The translations under genes were made by a program, and so were the position numbers. This document shows positions 7,700 to 16,102 of a stretch of 64,000 nucleotides of DNA, one piece after another. The stretch lies in the NCBI GenBank assembly GCA_017502305.1, contig JAFVVG010000032.1, positions 39,256 to 103,255 of the forward strand, given 5' to 3'. Within the stretch, counting starts at the first letter, position 1, and each line of letters begins with the position of its first letter. This DNA comes from Clostridia bacterium. Lineage in GTDB: Bacteria > Bacillota > Clostridia > Christensenellales > Aristaeellaceae. The notes under the pieces are model-generated. The model did not search any database, was not told where the DNA came from, and saw nothing but the letters and a program-made list of their open reading frames with translations.

Positions 7700-9253
7700 A
7701 TGAAGAAATTATTCCTGGCGCTTGTGATGGTGGCGCTCCTGCTGGGGGTGGCCTCCGCCGGCGCGGAAAAGCTGAATTTCGACGTGATTTCCGCTTCCTG
7801 CGAGATCGACAGCGGGTATATTGTGATTACCCCTGCCAATATGAAGAATCATCCGGACTGGATTGCCAACCGTGGCTCAACCCTGGAGCAGCTGCTGGCT
7901 GATTTCGAAAACGGCGGTATTCTGGCCCAGGCCTGGAGCAAATCCGGCGATGTGTGTATTGAGTTCTCCGCCGTGCAGGATACCCTGGCCCAGGAGTATT
8001 TTGACGTGGACCAGCAGACGGTGAACGCCCGCGCGGCCTATCGCAAGCAGCACCTCAACGGCGCCCAGTTCAAATCCGAGGGCTACAGCTACTCCGAGGC
8101 GGAATGGAAAAACCTGACCAAGGGCGGCCGCTTCCTGGAGCTGAAATATAAGTACGACCACAACGGCGAGAGCCACAAGGGCTTTGCCCGCCGCACTGTG
8201 CGCAACGGCTATACCATCACCATTGATTACAAGGTATTTGACCGCAGCCTGAAGAATACCGACAACAGCAAGCTGACCAACCTGATGAAGACCTGGGAGT
8301 TCTCCAAGGTGCTGGAAAAGCCCCTGGACGTGGTGACCAAGGTGAAGTTCGACAAAACGCCCCCTGCCGAGACGGACAACGGCAAGTTTACGGTGGAAGG
8401 CACCTGCGACCCGGGGTTGCACTTTACCGGCGTGTTGATGCGCATGTCCTCGCCTGATCCCATCCTGATCGAGGCTACCGCCAGCGAAAAGGGCAAGTTC
8501 TCCATGCCTGTGGAGCTGCCGGCGGAGGGCGTGTGGCTCATGACCCTGACGGTGGATAACCAGGGCGAGGTAACCGAGGAAATCGTCTTTGAGACCACCA
8601 CCTATCAGGATACGCTGTTGCCTGTCAACTTTGATGAAGAAGTTCCCCTGGATTTTGAGGTCAGCGAGGCGATGCCCATTTCCGGCGACACCCTGACCAT
8701 CTCCGGCACCACCATCCGCAATGTGAAGATCCAGTGCATTGTGGGCGATTATGAAAAGCAGGTGACCACCAACGCCAGCGGTAGGTTCTCCTTCAAGGTG
8801 CCCACCAAGGAAGAAGGCGAATATCAGATCACGCTGAACTTCCAGAAGAAAAACTACAACCCCCGCCGCTTCGGCGCTCTGGCCAACCGCACCCTCACCG
8901 AGGAGGATGTGAAGAACCAGTACCGCGAGGAAGCCTGCAAGCCCGCCCATACCACCCTGACGGACAAGATCAAGGGCTATACCGGCCGCATCATGGGGTA
9001 TGAATTGTATTATGTGGACAAGACCCAGCGTGAAGAGGACGGCAAGTGGGTGCTGACCATGGGCATGCGCACCTCCCCCAAAACCAAGAGCGGCTACCGC
9101 GATATCGTTTATATCGTGGCTGACGAAGAACCGACCTTCGCCATTGGCACCAAGCAGAAGATGTATGGCAGGTGCATTGGCGAAATGGAGCTGAACGGCA
9201 AGGATTACCCCGGCTTTGAGCTGCTGTTCTGGGATGGGGAGATCAAAAAGTAA
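7700..9253 (+). CDS. Large secreted protein of unknown function with Ig-like modules
   Basis: A 517-residue protein with a clear signal peptide (MKKLFLALVMVALLLGVASAGA, cleaved near residue 22). The rest is lysine-rich and beta-rich. Around residues 210-300 and 310-400 two segments (TCDPGLHFTGVLMRM..., TISGTTIRNVKIQCIV...) look like Ig-like or Big-type repeats that end in TYQDTLLPVNF-like strands. No enzyme motif is recognised. ATG at 7700 is preferred over the GTG at 7697 by spacing to AAGG. It probably acts in the cell wall or outside the cell. It is monocistronic, with its own promoter and terminator. Confidence 0.7.
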   Translation: MKKLFLALVMVALLLGVASAGAEKLNFDVISASCEIDSGYIVITPANMKNHPDWIANRGSTLEQLLADFENGGILAQAWSKSGDVCIEFSAVQDTLAQEYFDVDQQTVNARAAYRKQHLNGAQFKSEGYSYSEAEWKNLTKGGRFLELKYKYDHNGESHKGFARRTVRNGYTITIDYKVFDRSLKNTDNSKLTNLMKTWEFSKVLEKPLDVVTKVKFDKTPPAETDNGKFTVEGTCDPGLHFTGVLMRMSSPDPILIEATASEKGKFSMPVELPAEGVWLMTLTVDNQGEVTEEIVFETTTYQDTLLPVNFDEEVPLDFEVSEAMPISGDTLTISGTTIRNVKIQCIVGDYEKQVTTNASGRFSFKVPTKEEGEYQITLNFQKKNYNPRRFGALANRTLTEEDVKNQYREEACKPAHTTLTDKIKGYTGRIMGYELYYVDKTQREEDGKWVLTMGMRTSPKTKSGYRDIVYIVADEEPTFAIGTKQKMYGRCIGEMELNGKDYPGFELLFWDGEIKK

Positions 9254-9260
9254 GGCAATC

Positions 9261-9294
9261 AAAAAGGAGCTGACCAAAGCGGTCGGCTCCTTTT
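9261..9294. terminator. Bidirectional terminator
   Basis: AAAAAGGAGCTGACC pairs with GGTCGGCTCCTTTT (one G-U) around AAAGC. It lies between the convergent secreted-protein and nth genes. Confidence 0.85.
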
Positions 9295-9301
9295 AACGTG
9301 C

Positions 9302-9925
9302 TTATTTTTTGTGGTATTCCTTGCACATGTCCTTCAGTCCGCAGCTGTCGCACAGGGGGCGCTGGGCCTTGCAGACCCGGCGGCCGTGCCAGATCAGCCA
9401 GTGGTGGGCGTCGCACCAGTCGGCCTTGGGAATGGCACGCATGAGCTGCTTTTCGGTTTCTTCCACCGTTTTGGCGTCGGCCAGGCCCAGGCGGTTGCTG
9501 ACCCGGAACACGTGGGTGTCCACGGCCAGGGCGGGCACCTTGAAAGCATTGGCCAGCACCACGTTGGCTGTTTTGCGGCCAACGCCGGGCAGGGCGGTGA
9601 GCTCCTCGCGGGTGGCGGGGACTTCGCCGCCGTGGCGGGCGCAGAGCAGGCGGGAAGCCTCGATGATGTTGCTGGCCTTGCTTTTGAAGCCGCAGCTCTT
9701 CACCATGGGGAACAGGTCGTCCAGCTCCGCTTCCGCCATGGCGGCGGCGTTGGGGTAGCGGGCAAACACGGCGGGAGTCACCTTGTTGACCTGCTTGTCC
9801 GTGCACTGGGCAGAGAGCATGGTGGCGATGAGCGTCTCATAGGGATTGGTGAAATTCAATTCCGGGCCCGCGTCGGGGTAGAGCTCCTTCAGGGCGGCCA
9901 GGATGGCCTTCTTGCTTATGCGCAT
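9302..9925 (-). CDS. nth: Endonuclease III
   Basis: A 207-residue DNA glycosylase/AP-lyase for oxidised pyrimidines. The helix-hairpin-helix LPGVGRKTANVV carries the catalytic Lys, the following VDTHVFRVSNRL carries the catalytic Asp, and the C-terminus has the four-cysteine [4Fe-4S] loop CKAQRPLCDSCGLKDMC. Length and architecture are normal. It lies nine bases downstream of folT on the same strand, so it may be read through from the riboswitch-controlled transcript. Confidence 0.96.
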   Translation of the reverse strand: MRISKKAILAALKELYPDAGPELNFTNPYETLIATMLSAQCTDKQVNKVTPAVFARYPNAAAMAEAELDDLFPMVKSCGFKSKASNIIEASRLLCARHGGEVPATREELTALPGVGRKTANVVLANAFKVPALAVDTHVFRVSNRLGLADAKTVEETEKQLMRAIPKADWCDAHHWLIWHGRRVCKAQRPLCDSCGLKDMCKEYHKK

Positions 9926-9934
9926 GGTATCACA

Positions 9935-10450
9935 TCATTTCAGCGAGATTTTGGCTTTGTCCAGACCCTTGAGCAGCAGGAAGCCCAGGATGATGTTGGC
10001 GGGCGCCTCCACCAGATAGGAGGGTCCACGCAGGGCCACCCAGCCGAAATAGCCCCGGCCATTGGCTGAGTAAAGAATGCTGAGCCACAGGGAGTTAAGC
10101 AGCCAGTTGATGAGCATGGAGACCACCACGGCCACGATGACACGCCAGAGGGTGAGGCGGCGCTTGTGGAGTATCAAGCCGCAGACCAGGCCCACCAATA
10201 CGTTGGTGAGGGTGAAGCCGGGGAAGTAGGCGCCCTGGGGAAACAGGTGTGCGCCGATGAAATCGCCCAGGCCGCCCACCAGCATGGCAGCGGGGGCGCC
10301 CAGCAGCCATCCTGCGATGAGAATGGGCTGGAAACCGAAATTGTACTGCTTATCAAGGAATGGAACCTGCAAAAGATTGCCAAGGATGACCTGAAGGGCC
10401 ACCAGCATGGCCGTCAGGGCGATGAAAAGGATCCGACTCTTTTTGGGCAT
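9935..10450 (-). CDS. folT: ECF transporter S component, folate type
   Basis: A 171-residue integral membrane protein with about six hydrophobic segments. MPKKSRILFIALTAMLVAL starts an S-component helix with the Ala-rich face used to bind EcfT. The pattern FGFQPILIAGWLLGAPAAMLVG followed by GDFIGAHLFPQGAYFPGFTLT matches FolT, the substrate-binding subunit for folates. The tetrahydrofolate riboswitch directly upstream independently supports the folate assignment. No ATPase lies beside it; ecfA1-ecfA2-ecfT at 15.3-17.8 kb would serve as shared energising module. Confidence 0.88.
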   Translation of the reverse strand: MPKKSRILFIALTAMLVALQVILGNLLQVPFLDKQYNFGFQPILIAGWLLGAPAAMLVGGLGDFIGAHLFPQGAYFPGFTLTNVLVGLVCGLILHKRRLTLWRVIVAVVVSMLINWLLNSLWLSILYSANGRGYFGWVALRGPSYLVEAPANIILGFLLLKGLDKAKISLK

Positions 10451-10455
10451 AAAAA

Positions 10456-10488
10456 CCTCCTGCGAGTAGAATGTTGACTCGCAGGAGG
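10456..10488 (-). promoter_or_regulatory. 12-bp perfect hairpin overlapping the folT ribosome-binding site (expression platform)
   Basis: On the minus strand CCTCCTGCGAGT (10477-10488) pairs perfectly with ACTCGCAGGAGG (10456-10467) around a 9-base loop. It is followed by TTTTT and then the folT ATG. The 3' arm contains the AGGAGG Shine-Dalgarno, so the hairpin can both hide the ribosome site and act as a terminator. Confidence 0.85.
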
Positions 10489-10498
10489 CAGCAAACGC

Positions 10499-10616
10499 AA
10501 GCAGCGGGATGCGCCGCAGGCACCGCGGGAACCAGACTGTTGCAGCCGAAGTTCCCTTCGTTTCATGGCAACTCCCCGTCCATGAACACTTAACGCGCCG
10601 GCAGCTACTCTGCCTG
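10499..10616 (-). ncRNA. Tetrahydrofolate riboswitch (THF-I class)
   Basis: Read on the minus strand the leader contains, in order, GCAGAGTAG, GCGTTAAGTG, GACGGGGAGTTG, an ACGAA loop, GCGGTG and GCATCCCGC. These conserved blocks match the THF riboswitch aptamer in order and spacing, including the GCAG/CTGC closing stem. The position in front of folT is a known context for this class. The lower-conservation hairpin (GGGAAC..GTTCCC) sits between the ACGAA and GCGGTG blocks. Control is expected through the downstream hairpin at 10456-10488. Confidence 0.92.
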
Positions 10617-10634
10617 ATACGAATCAGTGCCTAC

Positions 10635-10663
10635 ATTGTATACGGTTTTGGCGGATTTTGCAA
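10635..10663 (-). promoter_or_regulatory. folT promoter
   Basis: On the minus strand TTGCAA (10658-10663), 17-bp spacer, TACAAT (10635-10640). Transcription would begin about 12 bases before the riboswitch. Confidence 0.65.
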
Positions 10664-10691
10664 CCGGTATACAAAGGAAGTGCAAGGGAAA

Positions 10692-11888
10692 TCAGGCGTT
10701 GCAGACCAGGTGTTCCAGCACCTTGACCATGGCCTCCATGGCCTCCACGGTGATCAGCTCCTTGCGGCCATGGAAGTTATAGCCGCCGGTGGACAGGTTG
10801 GGGCAGGGCAGGCCCATGAAGGAGAGAGTAGCGCCGTCGGTACCGCCGCGGATGGGCATGGTGACGGGAGTGATGCCATTGGCGCGGAAGGCCTCCCGGG
10901 CCTTCTCCAGGATGTGCGCGTGGGGCTCCACCATTTCCTTCATGTTGCGGTAGCTGTCGCGGAGGTTGAGCTCCACCGTGCCCTGGCCGTACTTCTGGTT
11001 GACGTAATCGGTAATGCGCCGCACAGTTTCCTTGCGGGCGGCGAACTTCGCGGCGTCGTGGTCACGGATGATGTAATAAAGAAGAGCGTCCTCTTCATTG
11101 CCGGACATTTCGCACAGGTGGTAGAAGCCCTCGTAGCCCTCGGTGTGGGCAGGGGTTTCGTGGGCGGGAAGCATGGAGGCCCATTCCATGGCGACAAGGG
11201 CGGCGTTCTTCATCTGGTTCTTGGCGGAGCCGGGGTGGATGTTCACGCCGTGGAAGATGACCTTGCAGCTGGCGGCGTTGAAGTTTTCGTATTCCAGTTC
11301 GCCCAGGGCGCCGCCATCCACGGTATAGCCGTATTCCGCGCCGAAGCCGGGTACGTCGAAGTGATCCGCGCCCCGGCCGATTTCCTCATCGGGGGTAAAG
11401 GCCAGGCATACGGTGCAGTGCTCGGGAGCGTCGGGCTTCATGAGCAGCTCCGCCAGGGCCATGATTTCCGCCACGCCGGCCTTGTCGTCAGCGCCCAGGA
11501 CGCTCTCGCCATCGGTGACGATGAGCTCCTGGCCGGCCAGATCGGGCAGAAAATCAAAGCCATCGATCACCACGCCGTTTCGCAGGGTGATGGCCTTGCC
11601 GTCATAGTTGGGGATGATCTGGGGATGGGTGGGGCCCACCACGCCATCGGAGGTATCCATGTGGGCAATGAGGCCGATGCGGGCGGGGTGATCGCCCTTG
11701 GCGGGGATGGTGCCGTAGACATAGCCAAACTGATCCATACGGGCATCGGCGATGCCCAAGGCAAGCATTTCCTCCACCAGCAGCTGACCCAGGGTAAGCT
11801 GGCCGGGGGTGGAGGGGCAGGTTTCGCTGTTCTCGTTGGAGGTGGTCTCAACCTGGACATACCGGAGGAAGCGTTCCTTGACAGACAT
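10692..11888 (-). CDS. pepT: Peptidase T (tripeptide aminopeptidase)
   Basis: A 398-residue M20-family zinc aminopeptidase that removes N-terminal residues from tripeptides. The first metal His is in GLIAHMDTS, the bridging Asp in LGADDKAGV, and the catalytic Glu pair in FTPDEEIGRGADHF. The C-terminus has PIRGGTDGATLSFMGLPCPNLSTGG with the late metal-binding region. The ATG at 11888 (MSVKERFLRYV) is chosen because AAGGAGAG is too close to the ATG at 11894. Sixty-six bases separate it from the upstream flavoprotein gene on the same strand. Confidence 0.95.
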   Translation of the reverse strand: MSVKERFLRYVQVETTSNENSETCPSTPGQLTLGQLLVEEMLALGIADARMDQFGYVYGTIPAKGDHPARIGLIAHMDTSDGVVGPTHPQIIPNYDGKAITLRNGVVIDGFDFLPDLAGQELIVTDGESVLGADDKAGVAEIMALAELLMKPDAPEHCTVCLAFTPDEEIGRGADHFDVPGFGAEYGYTVDGGALGELEYENFNAASCKVIFHGVNIHPGSAKNQMKNAALVAMEWASMLPAHETPAHTEGYEGFYHLCEMSGNEEDALLYYIIRDHDAAKFAARKETVRRITDYVNQKYGQGTVELNLRDSYRNMKEMVEPHAHILEKAREAFRANGITPVTMPIRGGTDGATLSFMGLPCPNLSTGGYNFHGRKELITVEAMEAMVKVLEHLVCNA

Positions 11889-11954
11889 GGTCATCTCTCC
11901 TTATTCAATGTATATGCGGTTCATCGGGACATCGTAAATGGGATTACGGCAGGG

Positions 11955-13550
11955 TCAACACTGGCTCCTCTCCAGGGCGGCCCAGGCGGCGGCAATGCCG
12001 TCCACCGCCGCGCTGACGATGCCGCCGGCATAGCCCGCGCCTTCACCCACAGGGAAGAGGCCGTCCAGCCTGTCGGCCAGGTAGTCGGCACCACGGGGCA
12101 GGCGCACAGGGGAGGAGGAGCGGGTCTCCACGCCGGTAAGCACGGCATCGGGATGAGCGAAGCCATGGAGCTGCTTATCCATTTGCGTGATGCCCAGGCG
12201 CAGGTCGCTGATGATGAAATCCGGCAGGCAGGAGCGCAGGTCGGCGGGGGTCACGCCGGGCTGATAGGTGGGCTGCACCTCGCCCAGGCGGGTGGAGGCG
12301 CGGCCCTGGAGGAAATCCTCCACACGCTGCACGGGGGCGCGGAAATCTCCGCCGCCGGCGCGGTAGGCGGCCTGCTCGATGCTGCGCTGCCACACAAAGC
12401 CGGAAAGGGGATGATCATCGCCAAAATCAACGGGATTCACGCCCACCAGCAGGGCGGCGTTGGCGTTGCGGCCGTCACGGGCGTGGTAGCTCATGCCGTT
12501 GACCACCAGGCCCCCGGGCTGGGACGCCGCGGCGATGACCTCGCCGCCGGGACACATGCAGAAGGTGTACACGCCCCGGCCATCGGGGGTGCGAACGTTG
12601 AGCTTGTAATCCGCCGCGTGGAGAGCAGGGTGTCCGGAAAAACGGCCGTACTGGCTGTGGTTGATAAGCTGCTGGGGGTGCTCGATGCGCACGCCCATGG
12701 CGAAGGGCTTCTGCACCATGGTGACGCCCTGCTGGAACAGGGTTTGGATGGTGTCGCGGGCGCTGTGGCCGATGGCCAGGAGCACGGTGTCGGTAAGGAT
12801 TTCCTCGGTGACGTCATCATGCTGCACGGTGACACCCTCCACGTGCTGACCATGGAGGATCAGGCCGGTAAGCCGGGTCTCGAAACGGACTTCGCCGCCC
12901 AGGGAGATGATCTCGTTGCGGATGGAGGCCACCACGCCCTTGAGCTTATCCGTGCCGATATGGGGCTTTTGCAGGAAAAGGATTTCCTCCGGCGCGCCGT
13001 GGCGGACGAAGGTTTCCAGCACCGTGCGCTGGTGGGGAGACTTGATGCCCGTGGTGAGCTTGCCATCGGAGAAAGCGCCGGCGCCGCCCTCGCCAAACTG
13101 CACGTTGCTGTTGGGGTCGAGGGCGCCATTCTTCATCATGGCATGCACGTCATTGGTGCGCTTGTCAACGCTGCGGCCGCGCTCGATGAGGATCGGGTTG
13201 GCCCCGGCCCTGGCCAGGGTCAGCGCGGCAAACAGGCCCGCCGGGCCAGCGCCCACCACCACCGGCGGACGGCGGAAGGCAGCGGCGGGCAGGGGCGGCT
13301 CACGCTTGGGAATGACCTTTGTGGCCACGCCGTTTTTCAGCCGGCGGAGCAGGTCGTCCTCGTTTTTCACGCGAACGTCCAGGGAGAGGACAAAGTGCAC
13401 GTCGCCCTTGTCACGGGCGTCGATGGACTTCTTCACCAGGACGATGGACTGCACCTGACCGGCGGTGACCTTCAGCTTGCGGCAGACCATGGCCAGGAGG
13501 TCGTCGTCGGTATAGGAAAGGGGCAGGGAAAGATTGACTAAGCGGAGCAT
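11955..13550 (-). CDS. FAD-dependent oxidoreductase, COG2509 family
   Basis: A 531-residue predicted flavoprotein. Residues 1-80 form an N-terminal ferredoxin-like domain (SYTDDDLLAMVCRKLKV). A dinucleotide-binding motif VVVGAGPAGLFAAL starts near residue 96, then GGAGAFSDGKLTTG, which is characteristic of this uncharacterised dehydrogenase family. The C-terminal GEGAGYAGGIVSAAVDG closes the FAD site. The substrate is unknown; relatives are widespread in anaerobes and are usually cytosolic. It precedes pepT on the same strand. Confidence 0.88.
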   Translation of the reverse strand: MLRLVNLSLPLSYTDDDLLAMVCRKLKVTAGQVQSIVLVKKSIDARDKGDVHFVLSLDVRVKNEDDLLRRLKNGVATKVIPKREPPLPAAAFRRPPVVVGAGPAGLFAALTLARAGANPILIERGRSVDKRTNDVHAMMKNGALDPNSNVQFGEGGAGAFSDGKLTTGIKSPHQRTVLETFVRHGAPEEILFLQKPHIGTDKLKGVVASIRNEIISLGGEVRFETRLTGLILHGQHVEGVTVQHDDVTEEILTDTVLLAIGHSARDTIQTLFQQGVTMVQKPFAMGVRIEHPQQLINHSQYGRFSGHPALHAADYKLNVRTPDGRGVYTFCMCPGGEVIAAASQPGGLVVNGMSYHARDGRNANAALLVGVNPVDFGDDHPLSGFVWQRSIEQAAYRAGGGDFRAPVQRVEDFLQGRASTRLGEVQPTYQPGVTPADLRSCLPDFIISDLRLGITQMDKQLHGFAHPDAVLTGVETRSSSPVRLPRGADYLADRLDGLFPVGEGAGYAGGIVSAAVDGIAAAWAALERSQC

Positions 13551-13571
13551 GAGAAACTCCTTTCGGTGATA

Positions 13572-14516
13572 TCAGCGGACGAAAAGCTCGGGCCAGCGAA
13601 GGGGCGCGGCGGTGAGCCATTCCTCATAGGCGGCCTGCCAGGTATCCCTTGCGAAGGGGCGGCGGGGATCGCCGATGCGGTTGGCGTATTCCTCCGTGAG
13701 GGTAAGGAAAAAGGAGACCTTTTCACGGCAGGTACGCCACTCGGAGAAGATGATCTCACTCCAGACGCGGGCCTCCTGATAGTGACTGGTGGTTTTGACC
13801 CGGGCAATGAGGGCTTCCACATCGTAGGGGATGCGGCGCTCCTCCACCTGCACATGACCACCATCGATGGTGAGCAGGGTGTAGCAGGCGGCAAAGTCGC
13901 CGCAGTCCAGGGGCAGGCCGCAGGAGCCGGGGTTCACCAGCCAGCGGCCATCGAAGCAGCCGTGGGTCTGGATGTGGTTGTGGGCAAAGACATACACGCC
14001 CGCGTCCAGGGCGGAAACGGCGCTGCGGCAGGTTTCGTCCTGGGTCATGAGGCGGCGGAAATCGGCGAGGAGATCTTCATGGGACAGGGGTTTGTGGGGG
14101 AAACGCCCCGGCAGCACGCTGGTGCGGAAGCTGGCGTGCAGGGCCTTGCCCAGGAAGACGGTGGAGGCGTGAGCCATGCGCACAGGCACCCCCTGACAGG
14201 AGAAGGAAAGCTCCTCGGGCAGGGCGTCCAGCCAGGCCTTGTTATCGGCGGAAAGGCTGCGGGCGCACCAGCGGGAGGCCTCGAACTGACCGTCGTCGTT
14301 ATTGGGAAGATCCAGGTGGTTTTCGTCGTTTCCACGGATGACATGGGCATTGGGCAGCTGCCGCAGGACCGTGATGACATCGTTGGCCCAGGGCGCGCTG
14401 ATGCAATAATCCCCGGCCAGCAGGTAGCCGTCCACGTGGTGGACCCGGGCGTCGTCCAGAACAAGGCGCAGGGCGGGGGCATTGCCGTGAATATCGCCGA
14501 TGACTGCGTATTTCAT
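13572..14516 (-). CDS. Calcineurin-like metallophosphoesterase (YfcE/MPP type)
   Basis: A 314-residue metallophosphoesterase. Metal motifs appear in order: GDIHGN at residues 7-12, GDYC near 34, RGNDENHL near 61 (the GNHD/E block), then FAHNHIQTH and LVNPGSCGLPLD, the latter typical of YfcE-like phosphodiesterases. The C-terminal 90 residues are an extension beyond the core fold (EAYANRIGDPRRPFARDTW). It starts three bases after truA ends and is probably the last gene of the ecfA1-ecfA2-ecfT-truA operon. The substrate is unknown. Confidence 0.88.
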   Translation of the reverse strand: MKYAVIGDIHGNAPALRLVLDDARVHHVDGYLLAGDYCISAPWANDVITVLRQLPNAHVIRGNDENHLDLPNNDDGQFEASRWCARSLSADNKAWLDALPEELSFSCQGVPVRMAHASTVFLGKALHASFRTSVLPGRFPHKPLSHEDLLADFRRLMTQDETCRSAVSALDAGVYVFAHNHIQTHGCFDGRWLVNPGSCGLPLDCGDFAACYTLLTIDGGHVQVEERRIPYDVEALIARVKTTSHYQEARVWSEIIFSEWRTCREKVSFFLTLTEEYANRIGDPRRPFARDTWQAAYEEWLTAAPLRWPELFVR

Positions 14517-14519
14517 GGG

Positions 14520-15302
14520 TTAATCCTCGTGCCAGCGGATGGCTTCAGGCAGGGTGAAGGCAGCCTGCGGATAGTCCACCCGGGTGAGCTCCAGGCCGTG
14601 GGGCGGGGCTGTCACGCCCAAATCCAGCCGGTTGAGACTGGCAATGGCCTGGGTGAAGGCATCCTCGCCCCGGCGATGGTGGCCGATCTCGATCAGCGTG
14701 CCGGCGATGATGCGCACCATGTTGTACAGGAAGGCGTCGCCCTCAATGGTGAGGGTGAAGTCATCGCCCTGCTGGGTGATTTCCACCTTGTGAATGGTGC
14801 GGATGGTGGTCTTCGCCGTGCCGCCGCTGGCCTGGAAGGCGGCGAAATCGTGCTTGCCCAGGAGGGCCTGGGCGGCCCGCTGCATGGGAGCCAGGTCGAG
14901 AGGAACCGGCACATGTACGTGGGTGTTGCGGCGGATGGCGCTGCCGTGGCGGGTGTTGATGATGCGGTAGGTATACTGCTTGCCGCAGGTCATGAACCGG
15001 GCGTGGAAATCTGCGGGAACCTCACGGCCGGTGAGAACGCGGATATCCGGGGGCAGCATGGTGTTGAGCACAAAGGGATACTTCTCAGGCGGAATGGAGG
15101 ATTCCGTGTCGAAATGCACGGCCTGGCCGTGGGCATGGACGCCGGCATCGGTGCGGCTGGCGCCGGTGACCACGATATGCTCGTGGGTGGCCTGACGGAG
15201 TGCTTCCTCCAGCACCTGCTGCACGGCCAGACCGTTGATCTGCCGCTGCCAGCCGGCATAATTCGTGCCGTCGTATTCGACGGTCAGCAGAATGCGCTTC
15301 AC
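14520..15302 (-). CDS. truA: tRNA pseudouridine(38-40) synthase
   Basis: A 260-residue enzyme that isomerises U38-U40 in the tRNA anticodon arm. The catalytic Asp is in ASRTDAGVHAHGQAVHF near residue 53, the N-terminus has VEYDGTNYAGWQRQ, and the middle has FAAFQASGG and DAFLYNMVRIIAGTLIEIG. Its ATG overlaps the ecfT stop by four bases. Truly typical placement: truA commonly follows ecfT in Firmicutes. Confidence 0.96.
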   Translation of the reverse strand: MKRILLTVEYDGTNYAGWQRQINGLAVQQVLEEALRQATHEHIVVTGASRTDAGVHAHGQAVHFDTESSIPPEKYPFVLNTMLPPDIRVLTGREVPADFHARFMTCGKQYTYRIINTRHGSAIRRNTHVHVPVPLDLAPMQRAAQALLGKHDFAAFQASGGTAKTTIRTIHKVEITQQGDDFTLTIEGDAFLYNMVRIIAGTLIEIGHHRRGEDAFTQAIASLNRLDLGVTAPPHGLELTRVDYPQAAFTLPEAIRWHED

Positions 15303-16102
15303 AGGATGATGCCCTCCACCACAATCAGCAGGATCAGCCCGGCCATGGCGGCGCAGGCGATGAAATCCTTCTGGGTGATCTTCAAAACACGCAGGCGGGT
15401 GCGGTGCTCGCCGCCGTGGTAGCAGCGGGCCTCCATGGCCATGGCCAGGTCACCGGCCCGGCGGAAAGCGCTGACGAACAGCGGTACCAGGAGCGGCACC
15501 ATGGCCTTGGCACGCTGGAGCAGGTTGCCGGACTCGAAATCCGCGCCGCGGGCCATCTGTGCCTTCTGGATTTTATCGGTTTCCTCCAGCAGGGTGGGGA
15601 TGAACCGCAGGGCGATGGACATCATCATGCCCAGCTCGTGGGCGGGAAAGTGGAAGCGCTTCAGGGGGGAGAGCAGCATTTCGATGCCATCGGAAAGCAT
15701 GATGGGGGAAGTGGTCAGCGTGAGCAGGGATGTGCCCACCACCAGGAACATCAGGCGCAGGGAATAATGCACGGCCTGGGAAAGACCCTGATGGGTGATG
15801 TGGATGAAGCCCAGGCGGATGAGGGTGGTGCCTTCCGTGGAGAAGAAGAGGTTCAAAAGGAAGGTAAGCACCAGGATGAACCGCAGGGGCTTGAGGCCCT
15901 TGGTCAGCATTCTGAAGGGGATGTTGGCCATGCGGGAGGTGAGGTACACAAAGCCCAGCACAATGGCATAGCCCACCAGGGAATGCACCATGAACACCGC
16001 CACGATGAAGGCGATGGTCAGAACAATTTTGATACGGGGGTCCAGCCGGTGGACGAAGCTGTCCACAGGATAGTACTGGCCCATGGTGATGTTTTTCAGC
16101 AC
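15299..16102 (-). CDS. ecfT: ECF transporter transmembrane (T) component
   Basis: A 267-residue membrane protein that couples the EcfA ATPases to exchangeable S-components such as FolT. It begins with the conserved MGQYYPVDSFVHRLDPRIK segment and carries two Ala-Arg-Gly type coupling motifs, AQMARGADF and AMEARCYHGG, in the C-terminal cytoplasmic helices. The GTG at 16102 fits AGGAGG with 7-base spacing and overlaps the ecfA2 stop as GTGCTGA, implying translational coupling. A longer in-frame start at 16120 has no ribosome site. Confidence 0.95.
   Translation of the reverse strand: MLKNITMGQYYPVDSFVHRLDPRIKIVLTIAFIVAVFMVHSLVGYAIVLGFVYLTSRMANIPFRMLTKGLKPLRFILVLTFLLNLFFSTEGTTLIRLGFIHITHQGLSQAVHYSLRLMFLVVGTSLLTLTTSPIMLSDGIEMLLSPLKRFHFPAHELGMMMSIALRFIPTLLEETDKIQKAQMARGADFESGNLLQRAKAMVPLLVPLFVSAFRRAGDLAMAMEARCYHGGEHRTRLRVLKITQKDFIACAAMAGLILLIVVEGIIL

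Noticed and set aside
10509..13541. A 1010-codon plus-strand open frame opposite pepT and the COG2509 gene
   Set aside because: Mirror of the real minus-strand genes; composition is typical of antisense frames in GC-rich DNA. The same applies to long frames opposite 2587-4674, 13572-15302, 21297-23219, 43760-45502 and 50534-53248.
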